A stretch of DNA of 64,000 bases from CBDCGV01 sp965216955 (GCA_965216955.1 CBDCGV010000006.1:66850-130849); one strand, 5' to 3'; shown: positions 1 to 8,534, numbered from the stretch's first letter. Program-made: numbers and translations. Notes: generated by a model from the letters alone, not told the origin.

Positions 1-274
1 CAGCTTTTGTAAAAACAACAGGAAAAGGATAATTAAAAGCTAAATTATGTTGCACACCTCCCGGTATAAATTTTTGTGCTTCCGTAATCATCTCTTTCGA
101 CTTAGCACATTGAGCATTCAATTGCTCTACATAGGCCTTCATTTTCTCTTCTTTAACGGAAGTAATAGGGAGACTCACTAATTTATTAAGCTTAGCATAA
201 ACTTCATCAACATTGTGATATTCTTGGATAGCAAATCCCGGTCTTTTTACTGCTGGCTGAGTCATTGTCGTCAT
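1..274 (-). CDS. Class III (GSA-like) aminotransferase, 5' part only
   Basis: The reverse strand from an ATG at 274 reads open to the window edge, giving about 91 N-terminal residues. The stretch IPGGVQHNLAFNYPFPVVF near the edge resembles the start of PLP-dependent class III aminotransferases of the glutamate-1-semialdehyde aminomutase type, where a PGG motif precedes the first conserved strand. A second in-frame ATG lies at 265. The catalytic lysine and most of the fold are outside the window, so the substrate cannot be told. It could be a haem-pathway aminomutase or, more likely given the N-terminal extension of about 60 residues before PGG, another class III enzyme. Confidence 0.7.
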   Translation of the reverse strand, partial: MTTMTQPAVKRPGFAIQEYHNVDEVYAKLNKLVSLPITSVKEEKMKAYVEQLNAQCAKSKEMITEAQKFIPGGVQHNLAFNYPFPVVFTKA

Positions 275-366
275 AGTACCATTTTATATTGTAATTATAT
301 CTACTACAAAGGTCTGATAAGAAATACAAAATTCCATTAACAAGAGATAATAAAATTAAAAGTTGA

Positions 367-954
367 CTATTTCTTCTTAGAATGCAAGCGCGCTCTTAAT
401 CGGCTTAGAGAAACAGGCGTTATACCAATATAAGAGGCTAAAAGCTTTTGAGATACTCTATTAATTATTTCGGGTTTTGACTCTAATAACTGCAAATACC
501 TTTCTTCCGGATTATGTAAAACGAACTTTTCCATTCTCAAAAAAGATTCCAAAAGTAATTGTTCAAGCATTTTATTAATACTCAACGCTATGCTAACATT
601 TCGCGCAGATAGTTTTTGAATTACATCATACGATGTGACAAAGACAACAGCATCTTCTAGAGCTTGATAGGTTATTTTTGCAGGTTGCCCCATTAAAATA
701 TTTGTATAGGAAGCGATAATATCATACTCTGAACTAAACCATAACGTTACTTCGCCATCTTCCTTTAAAATCATCCCACGAAAAAGTCCTTTTAAGACAA
801 AGCCTAATTTTTTCTGATTGTCCCCTCTTGAAATTAAAAAGTCCTTTTTTTTAACCTCCACAAGAGTTCCTTGATCAGCAATTTCTTCAATAGTTTCTAA
901 AGACAGATTGGGATATGCCTTTTTAAACTCCTGAATCACATTTGATAATTCCAT
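367..954 (-). CDS. Crp/Fnr family transcription regulator
   Basis: A 195-residue protein with the Crp/Fnr layout: a cyclic-nucleotide-binding-like beta roll at about residues 20-115, a dimerisation helix, and a C-terminal helix-turn-helix ending in SYIGITPVSLSRLRARL. It contains no cysteine, so it cannot hold an Fnr-type iron-sulphur cluster. It resembles the many Bacteroidota paralogues of unknown ligand rather than the oxygen sensor at the far end of the window. It lies upstream of the partial aminotransferase on the same strand with a gap of about 90 bases, and may or may not regulate it. Family assignment is firm; ligand and targets are unknown. Confidence 0.88.
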   Translation of the reverse strand: MELSNVIQEFKKAYPNLSLETIEEIADQGTLVEVKKKDFLISRGDNQKKLGFVLKGLFRGMILKEDGEVTLWFSSEYDIIASYTNILMGQPAKITYQALEDAVVFVTSYDVIQKLSARNVSIALSINKMLEQLLLESFLRMEKFVLHNPEERYLQLLESKPEIINRVSQKLLASYIGITPVSLSRLRARLHSKKK

Positions 955-1006
955 AAGAATTGACTGATTTATAAAAAGACCTCCATCGGTTTAAACATAT
1001 TACCAA

Positions 1007-1192
1007 TCATTTCTTTTTTTGAGCTTTTGATGGAGCATCATTAGGTCCTCTTTTACTCTCCCTAATGGCTTTGTGCAATAAAAATTCGATTTGACTATTT
1101 GTACTTCTAAACTCATCAGTTGCCCATTGCTCAATTACTTTTAAAGCTTCCGGATCCATTCGAAGCACAAACCTTTTCTTTTCTTCAGGCAT
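1007..1192 (-). CDS. Arc-like ribbon-helix-helix DNA-binding protein
   Basis: A 61-residue basic protein. RFVLRMDPEALKVIEQWA matches the ribbon strand and first helix of Arc/MetJ-type regulators, and FRSTNSQIEFLLHKAI matches the second helix. The lysine-rich tail is disordered. Such stand-alone Arc-family genes are common in Bacteroidota and bind DNA as dimers through the beta ribbon. No toxin gene follows it: the downstream neighbour on the same strand is the Crp/Fnr gene, so it is not an obvious antitoxin. Repeats directly upstream could be its own operator. Confidence 0.85.
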   Translation of the reverse strand: MPEEKKRFVLRMDPEALKVIEQWATDEFRSTNSQIEFLLHKAIRESKRGPNDAPSKAQKKK

Positions 1193-1193
1193 A

Positions 1194-1252
1194 ACAATGA
1201 TTTATATTACAATGATATCATTTTGTGCAAAAAAATACAACTATATTGTATT
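1194..1252. promoter_or_regulatory. Operator-like repeats upstream of the Arc-like gene
   Basis: Directly before the Arc-type start codon are two copies of ACAATGAT (1194-1201 and 1209-1216) spaced 15 bases apart, the second overlapping the palindrome AATGATATCATT (1211-1222). Farther up lies AATACAA-CTATA-TTGTATT (1234-1252), an inverted repeat with 7-base arms. Ribbon-helix-helix proteins usually bind short tandem or inverted sites and often control themselves, so autoregulation is a reasonable inference. AT-rich chance palindromes remain possible. Confidence 0.4.
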
Positions 1253-1353
1253 CTTTAAAAAAGCACTACATTAATATACTGCTAAAATTAAAAATCATCA
1301 TTATTCAAACTAAGAATGGGATTTGTTGTTTACATGTATTGTGTAGGTACTAA

Positions 1354-2052
1354 CTAATCCTCAATTTCTATCATATCACTTTTACCTATCGCCAATCCAC
1401 CTTTATATCTGCTCACCTGTATAACCTGCTCATATTTTCTTTCATTCACATCTGTAAATACCAACATCGCTCTATAAGCAACTCCTTTTTTCATATCATC
1501 ATGATTAAGTGAAAACTCTTTCTTTCCTAAATGAGGAATATTGCCACTTAAAACAACAGGGAGGTGTTTATAAGTTAGGCTTTCATTATTTTCTATTTCC
1601 ATTTTTTCTGTTCTCAAATTAAATACTTCTCCTCCCAAGTTTGTTAATGTGCACTTATAAATTCTCAGTTTATAATTGTGAGGCTCAATGATAAAACTAA
1701 GATTTGGGATAGTCTTTTTGTACCTTTCAGTATTGGCTTTTTTTAACTGCTCACTAAGTATTTCAGTTTGATGTGAGCCTTGATCTACTAAATTATTTGT
1801 TTCTTCAACCAATCTAACAATTGCGTCTAGTTGATTAGATTCAATTTTAATAACAGAATCTAATTGAATAATTTGCTTATTAGTTATTTCTTGGCTTTTT
1901 TTTAACTCCTTAGCAATTGTTTTAAGTTCTTCTATTTGATCTGCATTCTGACCTTGCTTAACTGAAATCTTGTTTCCCTTAATTGCTATAAGGAGACTCA
2001 CAATTGCTAGGAAAATAGTTGCCACTTCATAACCATTTAGTTTTTTTATCAT
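1354..2052 (-). CDS. Membrane-anchored coiled-coil protein, unknown function
   Basis: A 232-residue protein that I do not recognise. One hydrophobic helix lies at about residues 10-27 (VATIFLAIVSLLIAI), followed by a long heptad-patterned, charged coiled coil at about 35-115 and a C-terminal region of alternating strands (about 118-232). This suggests a single-pass membrane protein with an oligomerising stalk and a beta-rich head. No catalytic motif is visible. It stands alone between the Arc-like gene and the amine oxidase, separated from both by more than 150 bases. Confidence 0.65.
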   Translation of the reverse strand: MIKKLNGYEVATIFLAIVSLLIAIKGNKISVKQGQNADQIEELKTIAKELKKSQEITNKQIIQLDSVIKIESNQLDAIVRLVEETNNLVDQGSHQTEILSEQLKKANTERYKKTIPNLSFIIEPHNYKLRIYKCTLTNLGGEVFNLRTEKMEIENNESLTYKHLPVVLSGNIPHLGKKEFSLNHDDMKKGVAYRAMLVFTDVNERKYEQVIQVSRYKGGLAIGKSDMIEIED

Positions 2053-2315
2053 TGTTTAAAAATAAGCAATGTTATCCCAATTCAATTATAAAAAAATGCT
2101 CATTGGACTTCATTTCTATTCCATAAATTGTGATTTCATTATTGCAGCGTTAATTACTACAACTTGTTCAATAATTTCGATAACTCTAATACATTTTACC
2201 TTTAAATCGATAATGCAACCGAAGAAGCAACACCACCCGGCAGACCTATTCGTCTATGAATAATACGGTCGTTATCCTTTTACAAACCACTTATCTAGAA
2301 TATGACAAGCCAATT

Positions 2316-3488
2316 CTAACCTTGCAAAATTGCATTTACGGCGGTTTTAGCAGATTGTGCGGCGGTATGAACACTCCCCCAATCTTCTCCATCTGTATAC
2401 GATGTTCCCGCAAAATAAAGTATATCGTTAACAGATTCACCTAATGTACTAACACGCCGCCAATTTTCCTCATCATTTACGTAGGCTCCTTTAATATAGG
2501 GTTCATCATTCCAATCTTGAACAATGTGTTTTATATAATTAGAAGTTGCTTTCCCGTCAAAAATTTCATCTAACTCATTTAGAATATGGTCTTTTAAAGT
2601 ATCTCCAGACAATGCATTAAAAGGTTGAGCCCCTGTCCCAACAGCAAATAAGCCAAGAATATTTTTGGTGGTACTTTGTCCATATGCCGCATCGTAATAC
2701 CCTTTTTGACCGGCTGAGGCCGGTGAGATTAGAACCTCTAAATAAGTTGGATAAAACGACTCTGAAAATTCAAAAAATGCCTTAAACCCATCCCATACGG
2801 TAACCTTTTCCAATGCACTTGTCTTACTATCAGGTAAGGCAGGATTAAAAGTAATATCACCACTCTGAAGTACTTTTACAGGAGCAGTTAAAATGACCTT
2901 GTCCGCTATATATTCTGTATTGTCTGTTGTTTTTACAATGACTTGATTGCCATTGGAATAGTCTATAGATTGAACAACTTCATTATACTTTATTTTATTT
3001 GTAACACTTGGTAAAATGTACTGCTCATAAAAGTCCAACCATCCAGAATTGATAAACTTTTTATCCGTTTCAGCACCTAAGTTGCCTAATGCTAAAGTAC
3101 TCCCATTCCACGTACCATAAGAATCCGTGGTTTTGTAACTCGCCATGTCAACATCCACTTGAACAGAGCTATCATTTACTATTTCGGTAAAAACATTGGT
3201 TCCTACATGAAGCCATTCTGCTCCCAAGGGTATCGGAAAATCTGCAAAAGTTTTGTTTAATTTCATTCTCCCGCCATAGTTAGCACTGGCTTCCAAAATT
3301 TCAAACTCTACCCCTTGCTGATTTAAAAGATATGCAGCAGAAAGACCGGCCGCACCCGCACCAATAATTAAAACCTTTCCGTCGTAACTTCCAGAGAGCG
3401 TTTCCTCCTCACAAGATAATATAGCCCCATAAGCTGGAATTCCAACACCCAAAATCCCACACATTTTTAAAAACTCTTTCCTATTCAT
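2316..3488 (-). CDS. Flavin-dependent amine oxidase family protein, exported
   Basis: A 390-residue protein. The N-terminus NRKEFLKMCGILGVGI followed by ILSC resembles a Tat-type leader (RK in place of RR) merging into a lipobox, so the protein is probably exported and perhaps lipid-anchored. The FAD-binding Rossmann motif GAGAAGLSAAYLL follows at about residue 42, with the typical EILEAS acidic strand end and GGRM after it. The C-terminal FAD-contact region ILYFAGTSYTDGEDWGSVH is also present. This fits the monoamine oxidase/protoporphyrinogen oxidase-like superfamily, though 390 residues is short for it. The substrate is unknown and no neighbouring pathway gene points to one. Confidence 0.8.
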   Translation of the reverse strand: MNRKEFLKMCGILGVGIPAYGAILSCEEETLSGSYDGKVLIIGAGAAGLSAAYLLNQQGVEFEILEASANYGGRMKLNKTFADFPIPLGAEWLHVGTNVFTEIVNDSSVQVDVDMASYKTTDSYGTWNGSTLALGNLGAETDKKFINSGWLDFYEQYILPSVTNKIKYNEVVQSIDYSNGNQVIVKTTDNTEYIADKVILTAPVKVLQSGDITFNPALPDSKTSALEKVTVWDGFKAFFEFSESFYPTYLEVLISPASAGQKGYYDAAYGQSTTKNILGLFAVGTGAQPFNALSGDTLKDHILNELDEIFDGKATSNYIKHIVQDWNDEPYIKGAYVNDEENWRRVSTLGESVNDILYFAGTSYTDGEDWGSVHTAAQSAKTAVNAILQG

Positions 3489-3686
3489 AAGGCTATCGAT
3501 TTAAGATTTATGCTCAACATTAAACGGAAATTTCTGATGTAAATTATAATTATATAGGTAGTGAATTTGAAAATCTATAAAGGTGGCTTAATAATAGCAA
3601 TGTACCAATTTATTTTGAACTAAATGGTAGAGCCGACCCACTATTCCAATTATTATAAAGACCTTTTACAATAGTTAAATCCTATT

Positions 3687-3694
3687 ATATTTGT
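3687..3694 (+). promoter_or_regulatory. Bacteroidota -7 promoter box for tRNA-Ala
   Basis: TATATTTG matches the Bacteroidota -7 consensus TAnnTTTG exactly and ends 11 bases before the tRNA. The -33 region is T-rich but has no clean TTTG. Confidence 0.55.
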
Positions 3695-3705
3695 ACTTTC
3701 TCATG

Positions 3706-3778
3706 GGGCCTTAGCTCAGCTGGCTAGAGCGTTTGACTGGCAGTCAAGAGGTCGCGGGTTCGACTCCCGCAGGCTCCA
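3706..3778 (+). tRNA. tRNA-Ala (anticodon GGC)
   Basis: A complete cloverleaf can be drawn. The acceptor arms GGGGCCT and AGGCTCC pair with one G-T wobble. The D arm carries GCTCAGCTGGCTAGAGC, the anticodon stem TTTGA/TCAAG closes the loop CTGGCAG with anticodon GGC, and the T arm holds GGTTCGACTCC. The discriminator base is A. The 3' CCA is not encoded and must be added after transcription. No other tRNA adjoins it. Confidence 0.97.
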
Positions 3779-3822
3779 CTATTTAAGCTTTGTTTCTGTT
3801 TTATTTTAAGAAATTGACAGAA

Positions 3823-4077
3823 TTACCTTAATCGGTTAAAAAGCTCAGCGGAGATAATAGTAATCACAATTTTATAGATGGTAAGATCTAAAGGCAATTC
3901 GGTTAGTTGAATTAGTTGTTCTCTTGCAACAAGGAAAGCTGTTTCTGAATCAAGGGCATTTTCTCTCAACATCATTTTATGCAATTGAATTTTGTCGTCG
4001 TTAGTAAAAGTTACTTCAATCCCAGAGTGAATAATAGAAAGTTTAATAGGATACGTTATATTCGAATAACTATTAAA
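3823..4077 (-). pseudogene. ORF relic without a usual start codon, next to tRNA-Ala
   Basis: The reverse strand is open for 84 codons, ending at the TAA at 3823-3825. The translation looks protein-like, with charged amphipathic helices (KIQLHKMMLRENALDSETAF) and a hydrophobic end (DLTIYKIVITIISAELFNRLR without the last residue). No ATG or GTG occurs until the Met-Met pair at 3975, which would leave only 50 residues. I do not recognise a family. It may be the 3' end of a decayed gene or a short gene starting at 3975. It lies in the 528-base space between the tRNA and the transporter, divergent from the latter. Confidence 0.35.
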
Positions 4078-4306
4078 TTATAATGTTTTCATTTAAATTA
4101 TAATTCATCAGGTATTATAAATACACAACGCAGTCTTAACAACACAATACAAACAAAAGAATATAAATAATTTAAAAGCACATAATAAGATCAAGCTAAA
4201 TAGTCTGGTTTTTTTTCCACCCCTTGCATTTCTTGGAATAACGATTTTTTTTAGTTTAACAAAGCCAAAACGGTTTTTAGAAGTTGTAAGTCAAATTCAC
4301 CAATGG

Positions 4307-5698
4307 GTGTTGGATTATTTTGGATGGCTATTTAATTGGAGCAGCTTTATTTTTCTAATTCTTTTAGCGACAGTTTACATTTCTCCACTGGGAAAACTCA
4401 AAATAGGAGGTGAAAAAGCAAAGCCCATATTAACTAAATGGCGTTGGTTTGCTATTGCTATATGCACTACCATAGCTACTGGTATATTATTTTGGGGATG
4501 TGCTGAACCATTATACCATTTTCACAGTCCTCCTATGGAACTGGGATTTGATAGTACTTCAAAAGAGGCCTTTAATTTTAGTTTATCCACCATGTATATG
4601 CATTGGTCTATTACCCCATATGGAATTTATTGTATAACAGGCCTCTTGTTTGCTATTGTATATTATAATTACAAACAACCCTTTCGTATTAGTTCACTTT
4701 TTTATCCCCTTTTAGGAAACAAGACGAATAAAAAGATTTTACAATTGGTAGATACTCTTTGCTTATATGCCCTGACATTAGGGATGTCAGCATCACTTGC
4801 AACTGGTATTTTAGCATTAATGGGAGGTTTAGAAACTAATTTTAATATTGCCAAATCCCATGTAACTATGGCTCTAATTGGGTTAGCGATTATTTTTACT
4901 TTTATAGCTTCAGCTGCCAGTGGGTTACAAAGGGGAATTAAGACACTTTCTAATATTAGCTTAATTTCATTTATCATTCTAGCCATAGTGGTATTTACCT
5001 TTGGTCCTACTATTGGTATAATAAAGGGTTTTAGTAGTAGTATTATAACGTATGTAAATACTTTTGTTAGTACCAGTACTGGTATTGGTAGCCCTATAAA
5101 TAAAGATTGGTTGGATGGATGGACCATTTTTTACTGGGCCAATTGGTTTGCATGGGCACCGATATCATGCCTGTTTTTAGGTCGGCTAGCAGTGGGGTAT
5201 TCAGTAAGGGAATTTGTACAGTGTAATTTATTACTCCCCTCTTTGTTTGCTATATTATGGATGAGTATTTTCAGTGGTACTACATTACTATTTGATATAG
5301 CTCAGCATGGCTCTTTATTTAGCTTAATGAAAGAAACAGGAGAAGAAAGTGTAATGTATGCCATATTTAATCAATTGCCATTTGGGCGATTGATTAGTAT
5401 TTCCACAATTTTAATGATTTTTATTTCTTATGTAACTGCCGCGGATTCCAACATATCAGCCATGAGTTCAATCAGTAGTCACGGTATTGACCCTAAACAC
5501 CCAGAAGCACCAATATGGATAAAAATAATTTGGGGAGTAATTATTGGTATAATCTCATGGATTATGCTTACTTATGCAGGTATTGATGGAATCAAGATGT
5601 TATCAGTTTTGGGAGGGTTCCCTGCCTTATTTATTATTATTTTAGCTGCTTGTGGGTTATTAAAATTACTTATTCATAGTAATACAATTCCAAAATAG
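4307..5698 (+). CDS. BCCT family betaine/carnitine/choline transporter
   Basis: A sodium- or proton-coupled membrane transporter for trimethylammonium compounds, probably importing osmoprotectants such as glycine betaine. The BCCT signatures are present: LFWGCAEPLYHFH after the second helix, and the substrate-cage region NWFAWAPISCLFLGRLAVG followed by SVREF. Eleven or so membrane spans are encoded from the GTG at 4307 (463 residues). Transporters of this family have twelve core helices and about 500 residues. The missing first helix is encoded in frame upstream, from about 4190 (VFFPPLAFLGITIFF), but no ATG, GTG or TTG is available there. The stated start is therefore probably not the natural one. 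Confidence 0.9.
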   Translation: MLDYFGWLFNWSSFIFLILLATVYISPLGKLKIGGEKAKPILTKWRWFAIAICTTIATGILFWGCAEPLYHFHSPPMELGFDSTSKEAFNFSLSTMYMHWSITPYGIYCITGLLFAIVYYNYKQPFRISSLFYPLLGNKTNKKILQLVDTLCLYALTLGMSASLATGILALMGGLETNFNIAKSHVTMALIGLAIIFTFIASAASGLQRGIKTLSNISLISFIILAIVVFTFGPTIGIIKGFSSSIITYVNTFVSTSTGIGSPINKDWLDGWTIFYWANWFAWAPISCLFLGRLAVGYSVREFVQCNLLLPSLFAILWMSIFSGTTLLFDIAQHGSLFSLMKETGEESVMYAIFNQLPFGRLISISTILMIFISYVTAADSNISAMSSISSHGIDPKHPEAPIWIKIIWGVIIGIISWIMLTYAGIDGIKMLSVLGGFPALFIIILAACGLLKLLIHSNTIPK

Positions 5699-5739
5699 TA
5701 TTTGAGAAGAATTATAAATATAAGAGATACTATCTTTTA

Positions 5740-6057
5740 CTATATAAACTTCAAAATTATAATGACTCCTCCACAAACCAAGGTTCCAAATACGATGCCT
5801 TGCATCGTTCGGGGCTTATCAAGTGAATTGGCTATTGCCAAAAATAGCAGATTGATGAGTAAAGCCATACTCATAATTTTAGCTAGAATATTGCCGTTTT
5901 TTGATAACTTAAAAAAATCATCCCAAGAGCCAACATCTGCCAAAAAGAGGACATAAAACAAAAAATATCCTAATATGGGACCTATTAAACCTAAAACTAG
6001 ACCCAACCAAAGGCTGTTGTATTTATTACGTTTTACTTGATAAGCACCTTCATGCAT
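5740..6057 (-). CDS. Small three-helix membrane protein coupled to surE
   Basis: A protein of about 105 residues with hydrophobic segments near 16-38, 60-78 and 85-103. I chose the ATG at 6057 because it overlaps the surE stop as TAATG, the coupling arrangement seen repeatedly in this window; a GTG three codons earlier is possible. No known domain is recognised. Translational coupling to surE suggests co-expression, but the sequence gives no function. Confidence 0.7.
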   Translation of the reverse strand: MHEGAYQVKRNKYNSLWLGLVLGLIGPILGYFLFYVLFLADVGSWDDFFKLSKNGNILAKIMSMALLINLLFLAIANSLDKPRTMQGIVFGTLVCGGVIIILKFI

Positions 6058-6821
6058 TACTCCCACTCTGTATTTAATTTTCTTATTAATTGATGATCTG
6101 TTAAATCATACATTACTGGCACTACAGAAACATAACCATTGTTCAGTGCCCATTCATCTGTATCTTCTCCATGATCATAATTAACAAAACGTCCAGTTAA
6201 CCAAAAATATTTTTTACCACTTGGATCTTGTCTCTCATCAAACTCTTCCACCCATTTGGCATCCGCTTGGCGGCAAATCTTATATCCCTTGATCTCCTCT
6301 TTACTCAAATTAGGAATGTTCACATTTAAAACGCTCCCCTTAGGAAAATCACTTTCTAGTACTTTTTTTGTTAAAATACCTGCATAATGTGCTGCCCCTG
6401 AAAAATCTGCATCAAAATCATAATTCAGCAATGAAAAACCTATCGCCGGAATGCCATCGATAGCCGCTTCCATAGCCGCAGACATCGTTCCAGAATAGAT
6501 CACATTAATAGAAGAATTTGAACCATGGTTAATTCCTGACACACATATATCCGGCCTTCGTGGCAACAGCTTATCCAAAGCTATTTTTACACAGTCTACT
6601 GGTGTTCCGGAGCATTGATATGCCGGAATTTCATCGAATACGTCCATTTTAGTAATTCGTAAGGGCTCATGAATGGTAATGGCATGCCCCATTCCACTTT
6701 GTGGACTATCTGGCGCCACTACAAAAACATCTCCTAAAGATTGCATGGTATTTACTAATGATTTGATTCCCGGTGCAATTATCCCGTCATCATTAGTAAC
6801 TAAAATTAATGGTTTCTGCAT
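6057..6821 (-). CDS. surE: 5'/3'-nucleotidase SurE
   Basis: A divalent-metal-dependent phosphatase that removes phosphate from nucleoside 5'- and 3'-monophosphates, linked in many bacteria to stationary-phase survival. The N-terminal signature ILVTNDDGIIAPG carries the metal-binding Asp-Asp pair. The conserved PDSPQSGMGHAIT and SGINHGSNSSINVIYSGT segments complete the active site. The 254-residue length is normal for the family. It is followed without a gap by the small membrane gene. Upstream lies a palindromic repeat that separates it from the divergent DUF4230 gene. Confidence 0.95.
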   Translation of the reverse strand: MQKPLILVTNDDGIIAPGIKSLVNTMQSLGDVFVVAPDSPQSGMGHAITIHEPLRITKMDVFDEIPAYQCSGTPVDCVKIALDKLLPRRPDICVSGINHGSNSSINVIYSGTMSAAMEAAIDGIPAIGFSLLNYDFDADFSGAAHYAGILTKKVLESDFPKGSVLNVNIPNLSKEEIKGYKICRQADAKWVEEFDERQDPSGKKYFWLTGRFVNYDHGEDTDEWALNNGYVSVVPVMYDLTDHQLIRKLNTEWE

Positions 6822-6848
6822 GAGTCAAATGTAAGGTTTTTAAATGGA

Positions 6849-6887
6849 CCTGTTAGGTTGAACCTAACAGGTTCGAAACAGGTTCGA
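6849..6887. repeat. Perfect palindrome plus 11-bp tandem repeat
   Basis: CCTGTTAGGTT-G-AACCTAACAGG is an 11-bp inverted repeat around one base (6849-6871). It runs into two tandem copies of AACAGGTTCGA (6866-6876 and 6877-6887). It sits between two divergent genes, so it is not a terminator for either. Palindromes of the ACCTGTTAGGTT type recur in flavobacterial intergenic regions. A dispersed REP-like element or protein-binding site is likely; which one cannot be told here. Confidence 0.6.
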
Positions 6888-6922
6888 AAAAAAACTTAAA
6901 TTAGGCATTCATTCCTACTTTA

Positions 6923-7537
6923 ATGAAATCATTATACAAAATACTAGGACTTGCCTTGCTAATAGTTTTAGCTCACTTTTTACTATTGAAACCCATTTCG
7001 AAAATCTTTAACAAAAAAAAGGTAACATCTGTAGAAAGTACTGTATTAATGGAGCGGTTTGAGAAGGTGTGTAAAATTGTTAATATTGAAGGCTATATAT
7101 CCGAAATATTAGATTACAAAGATTTCGAAATTATCAATTTCCCCGGATTTAGAAAAAAGGCGCTTATTAAAGCGGAGGCAAAAATTTTAGTCGGTTATGA
7201 TCTTGAAAATATAAATATCCGACTTGATCATAATAAAAAAATCATTTTTATTGATTCTCTTTCAACTCCGCAAATCTTGGCTATTGACAATAAGCTCTCT
7301 TATTACGACCTGTCTGAGGGACTCTTTAACAACTTTAAAGAAGAGGACTTAAACCAGCTTAATAATAAAAGTCGACAACTCATTGAAGAAAAGGTAAATG
7401 AATCTTCGTTATTTAAAGAAGCTGAAAATCAAATGCACCATCTATTGATGTTGTTTACTGCTGTCGCTGCAGAAGGTGGATGGGAATTGAAATACAAAAA
7501 TAAAACCTTAGATTTCGGAGAACACAAATACCAATAA
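6923..7537 (+). CDS. DUF4230 family membrane-anchored protein
   Basis: A 204-residue protein with one N-terminal membrane helix (about residues 4-24). The rest faces outward and matches the DUF4230 pattern, including FPGFRKKALIKAEAKILVGYDL near the middle (quoted only in part in family descriptions) and the late EAENQMHHLLMLF helix. Family function is unknown. Its stop overlaps the next start (TAATG at 7537), making it the first gene of a four-gene coupled operon. Confidence 0.75.
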   Translation: MKSLYKILGLALLIVLAHFLLLKPISKIFNKKKVTSVESTVLMERFEKVCKIVNIEGYISEILDYKDFEIINFPGFRKKALIKAEAKILVGYDLENINIRLDHNKKIIFIDSLSTPQILAIDNKLSYYDLSEGLFNNFKEEDLNQLNNKSRQLIEEKVNESSLFKEAENQMHHLLMLFTAVAAEGGWELKYKNKTLDFGEHKYQ

Positions 7538-8016
7538 TGGAAATTTTAGCAATTGTTTTAGGCATTCTACTTATTCTTTTGGGAATTACATTCAGTGTTT
7601 TACCTCCTATTCCCGGGCCGCCATTCGCACTTGGAGGACTTCTGCTATTGCATTTTTTGCATGATGGAGTCACATTCAGCAGTACTTTTTTAATAATAAT
7701 GACAATTGCAACAGCGCTAATTTTGATTTTAGATTACTTAGTTCCTATTTGGGGAACTAAAAAGTTTGGAGGTACTAAAGCTGGAGTTAGAGGCAGTATT
7801 GTCGGACTGATATTGGGGTTAATATTTATGGGGCCGCTAGGCATCATTTTAGGGCCTTTTTTAGGTGCCTTGATTGCGGAATTGATTACCGGTAATGATA
7901 TGAATACTGCCTTTAAATCGGGTTTTGGCTCTTTTATTGGGTTCTTGTTAGGAACAGGACTTAAATTGGGGATATCTATCCTAATGTCTATACAGTTTAT
8001 TAAAGCTTTGATTTAA
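7537..8016 (+). CDS. DUF456 family membrane protein
   Basis: A 159-residue, very hydrophobic protein with about five membrane segments. The motif LPPIPGPPFALGGLLLLHF and the glycine-rich GLILGLIFMGPLGIILGPF match DUF456 integral membrane proteins, whose function is unknown. It starts in a TAATG overlap with the DUF4230 gene and ends in another with the next gene, so the four products are probably made in fixed proportion. Confidence 0.8.
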   Translation: MEILAIVLGILLILLGITFSVLPPIPGPPFALGGLLLLHFLHDGVTFSSTFLIIMTIATALILILDYLVPIWGTKKFGGTKAGVRGSIVGLILGLIFMGPLGIILGPFLGALIAELITGNDMNTAFKSGFGSFIGFLLGTGLKLGISILMSIQFIKALI

Positions 8017-8534
8017 TGAAAAAGACTTTTATAAATAAGGTATGGCACACAAATAAACTTCTTTTTGCATTTATAATTGGCTTTGTTTTTTTTCAAGCCT
8101 TCTTCCTCTTCAAAAGAGTACACAATTTTCCTTTTTACGTTTTTGATATGTATTCCAGACAAGAACACAAAACCTCACAAACATCTATTTTTGATATTTA
8201 CATAAATAACGATAAGCTAGACCTTAATAAATTAACAACCAAAAAAAAACTTATCCTCAACAAACAAATTGCCTATTATGACAACTTCATTACCAATGGC
8301 TCAGACCGTTGGGTTCCTTTACTTGACAAGATTTCAAAAAGGACTCCAATTGATCTTTCCACAAGACTCAAAAACTCTTTCGATAAAAGCGAACAATTCC
8401 CTTCATGGCTTATTAATTATTTAGGATATAACTTTCATGAAACAGAGTCTTTAAAGGTTATAAAAACAAATTACCATCTCTATCCAAAGCCAACACCAAC
8501 TAAAAGTGAAATTATTATTCAAGTGGGCAACTAA
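8016..8534 (+). CDS. Single-pass membrane protein, unknown function
   Basis: A 172-residue protein with one N-terminal hydrophobic helix (about residues 15-32) and a polar, lysine-rich domain of about 135 residues outside it. No domain is recognised. Both ends overlap neighbouring genes by TAATG, so it belongs to the coupled operon. The close link with the following multi-pass gene suggests a two-protein membrane unit, by inference only. Confidence 0.65.
   Translation: MKKTFINKVWHTNKLLFAFIIGFVFFQAFFLFKRVHNFPFYVFDMYSRQEHKTSQTSIFDIYINNDKLDLNKLTTKKKLILNKQIAYYDNFITNGSDRWVPLLDKISKRTPIDLSTRLKNSFDKSEQFPSWLINYLGYNFHETESLKVIKTNYHLYPKPTPTKSEIIIQVGN

Noticed and set aside
2069..2263. Small forward ORF of 64 codons with a hydrophobic middle, in the gap between two reverse genes
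   Set aside because: It has no promoter box, no recognisable family, and extends to the next gene's 3' end only by chance; hydrophobic AT-rich frames are common here. I see nothing else in this 263-base gap.
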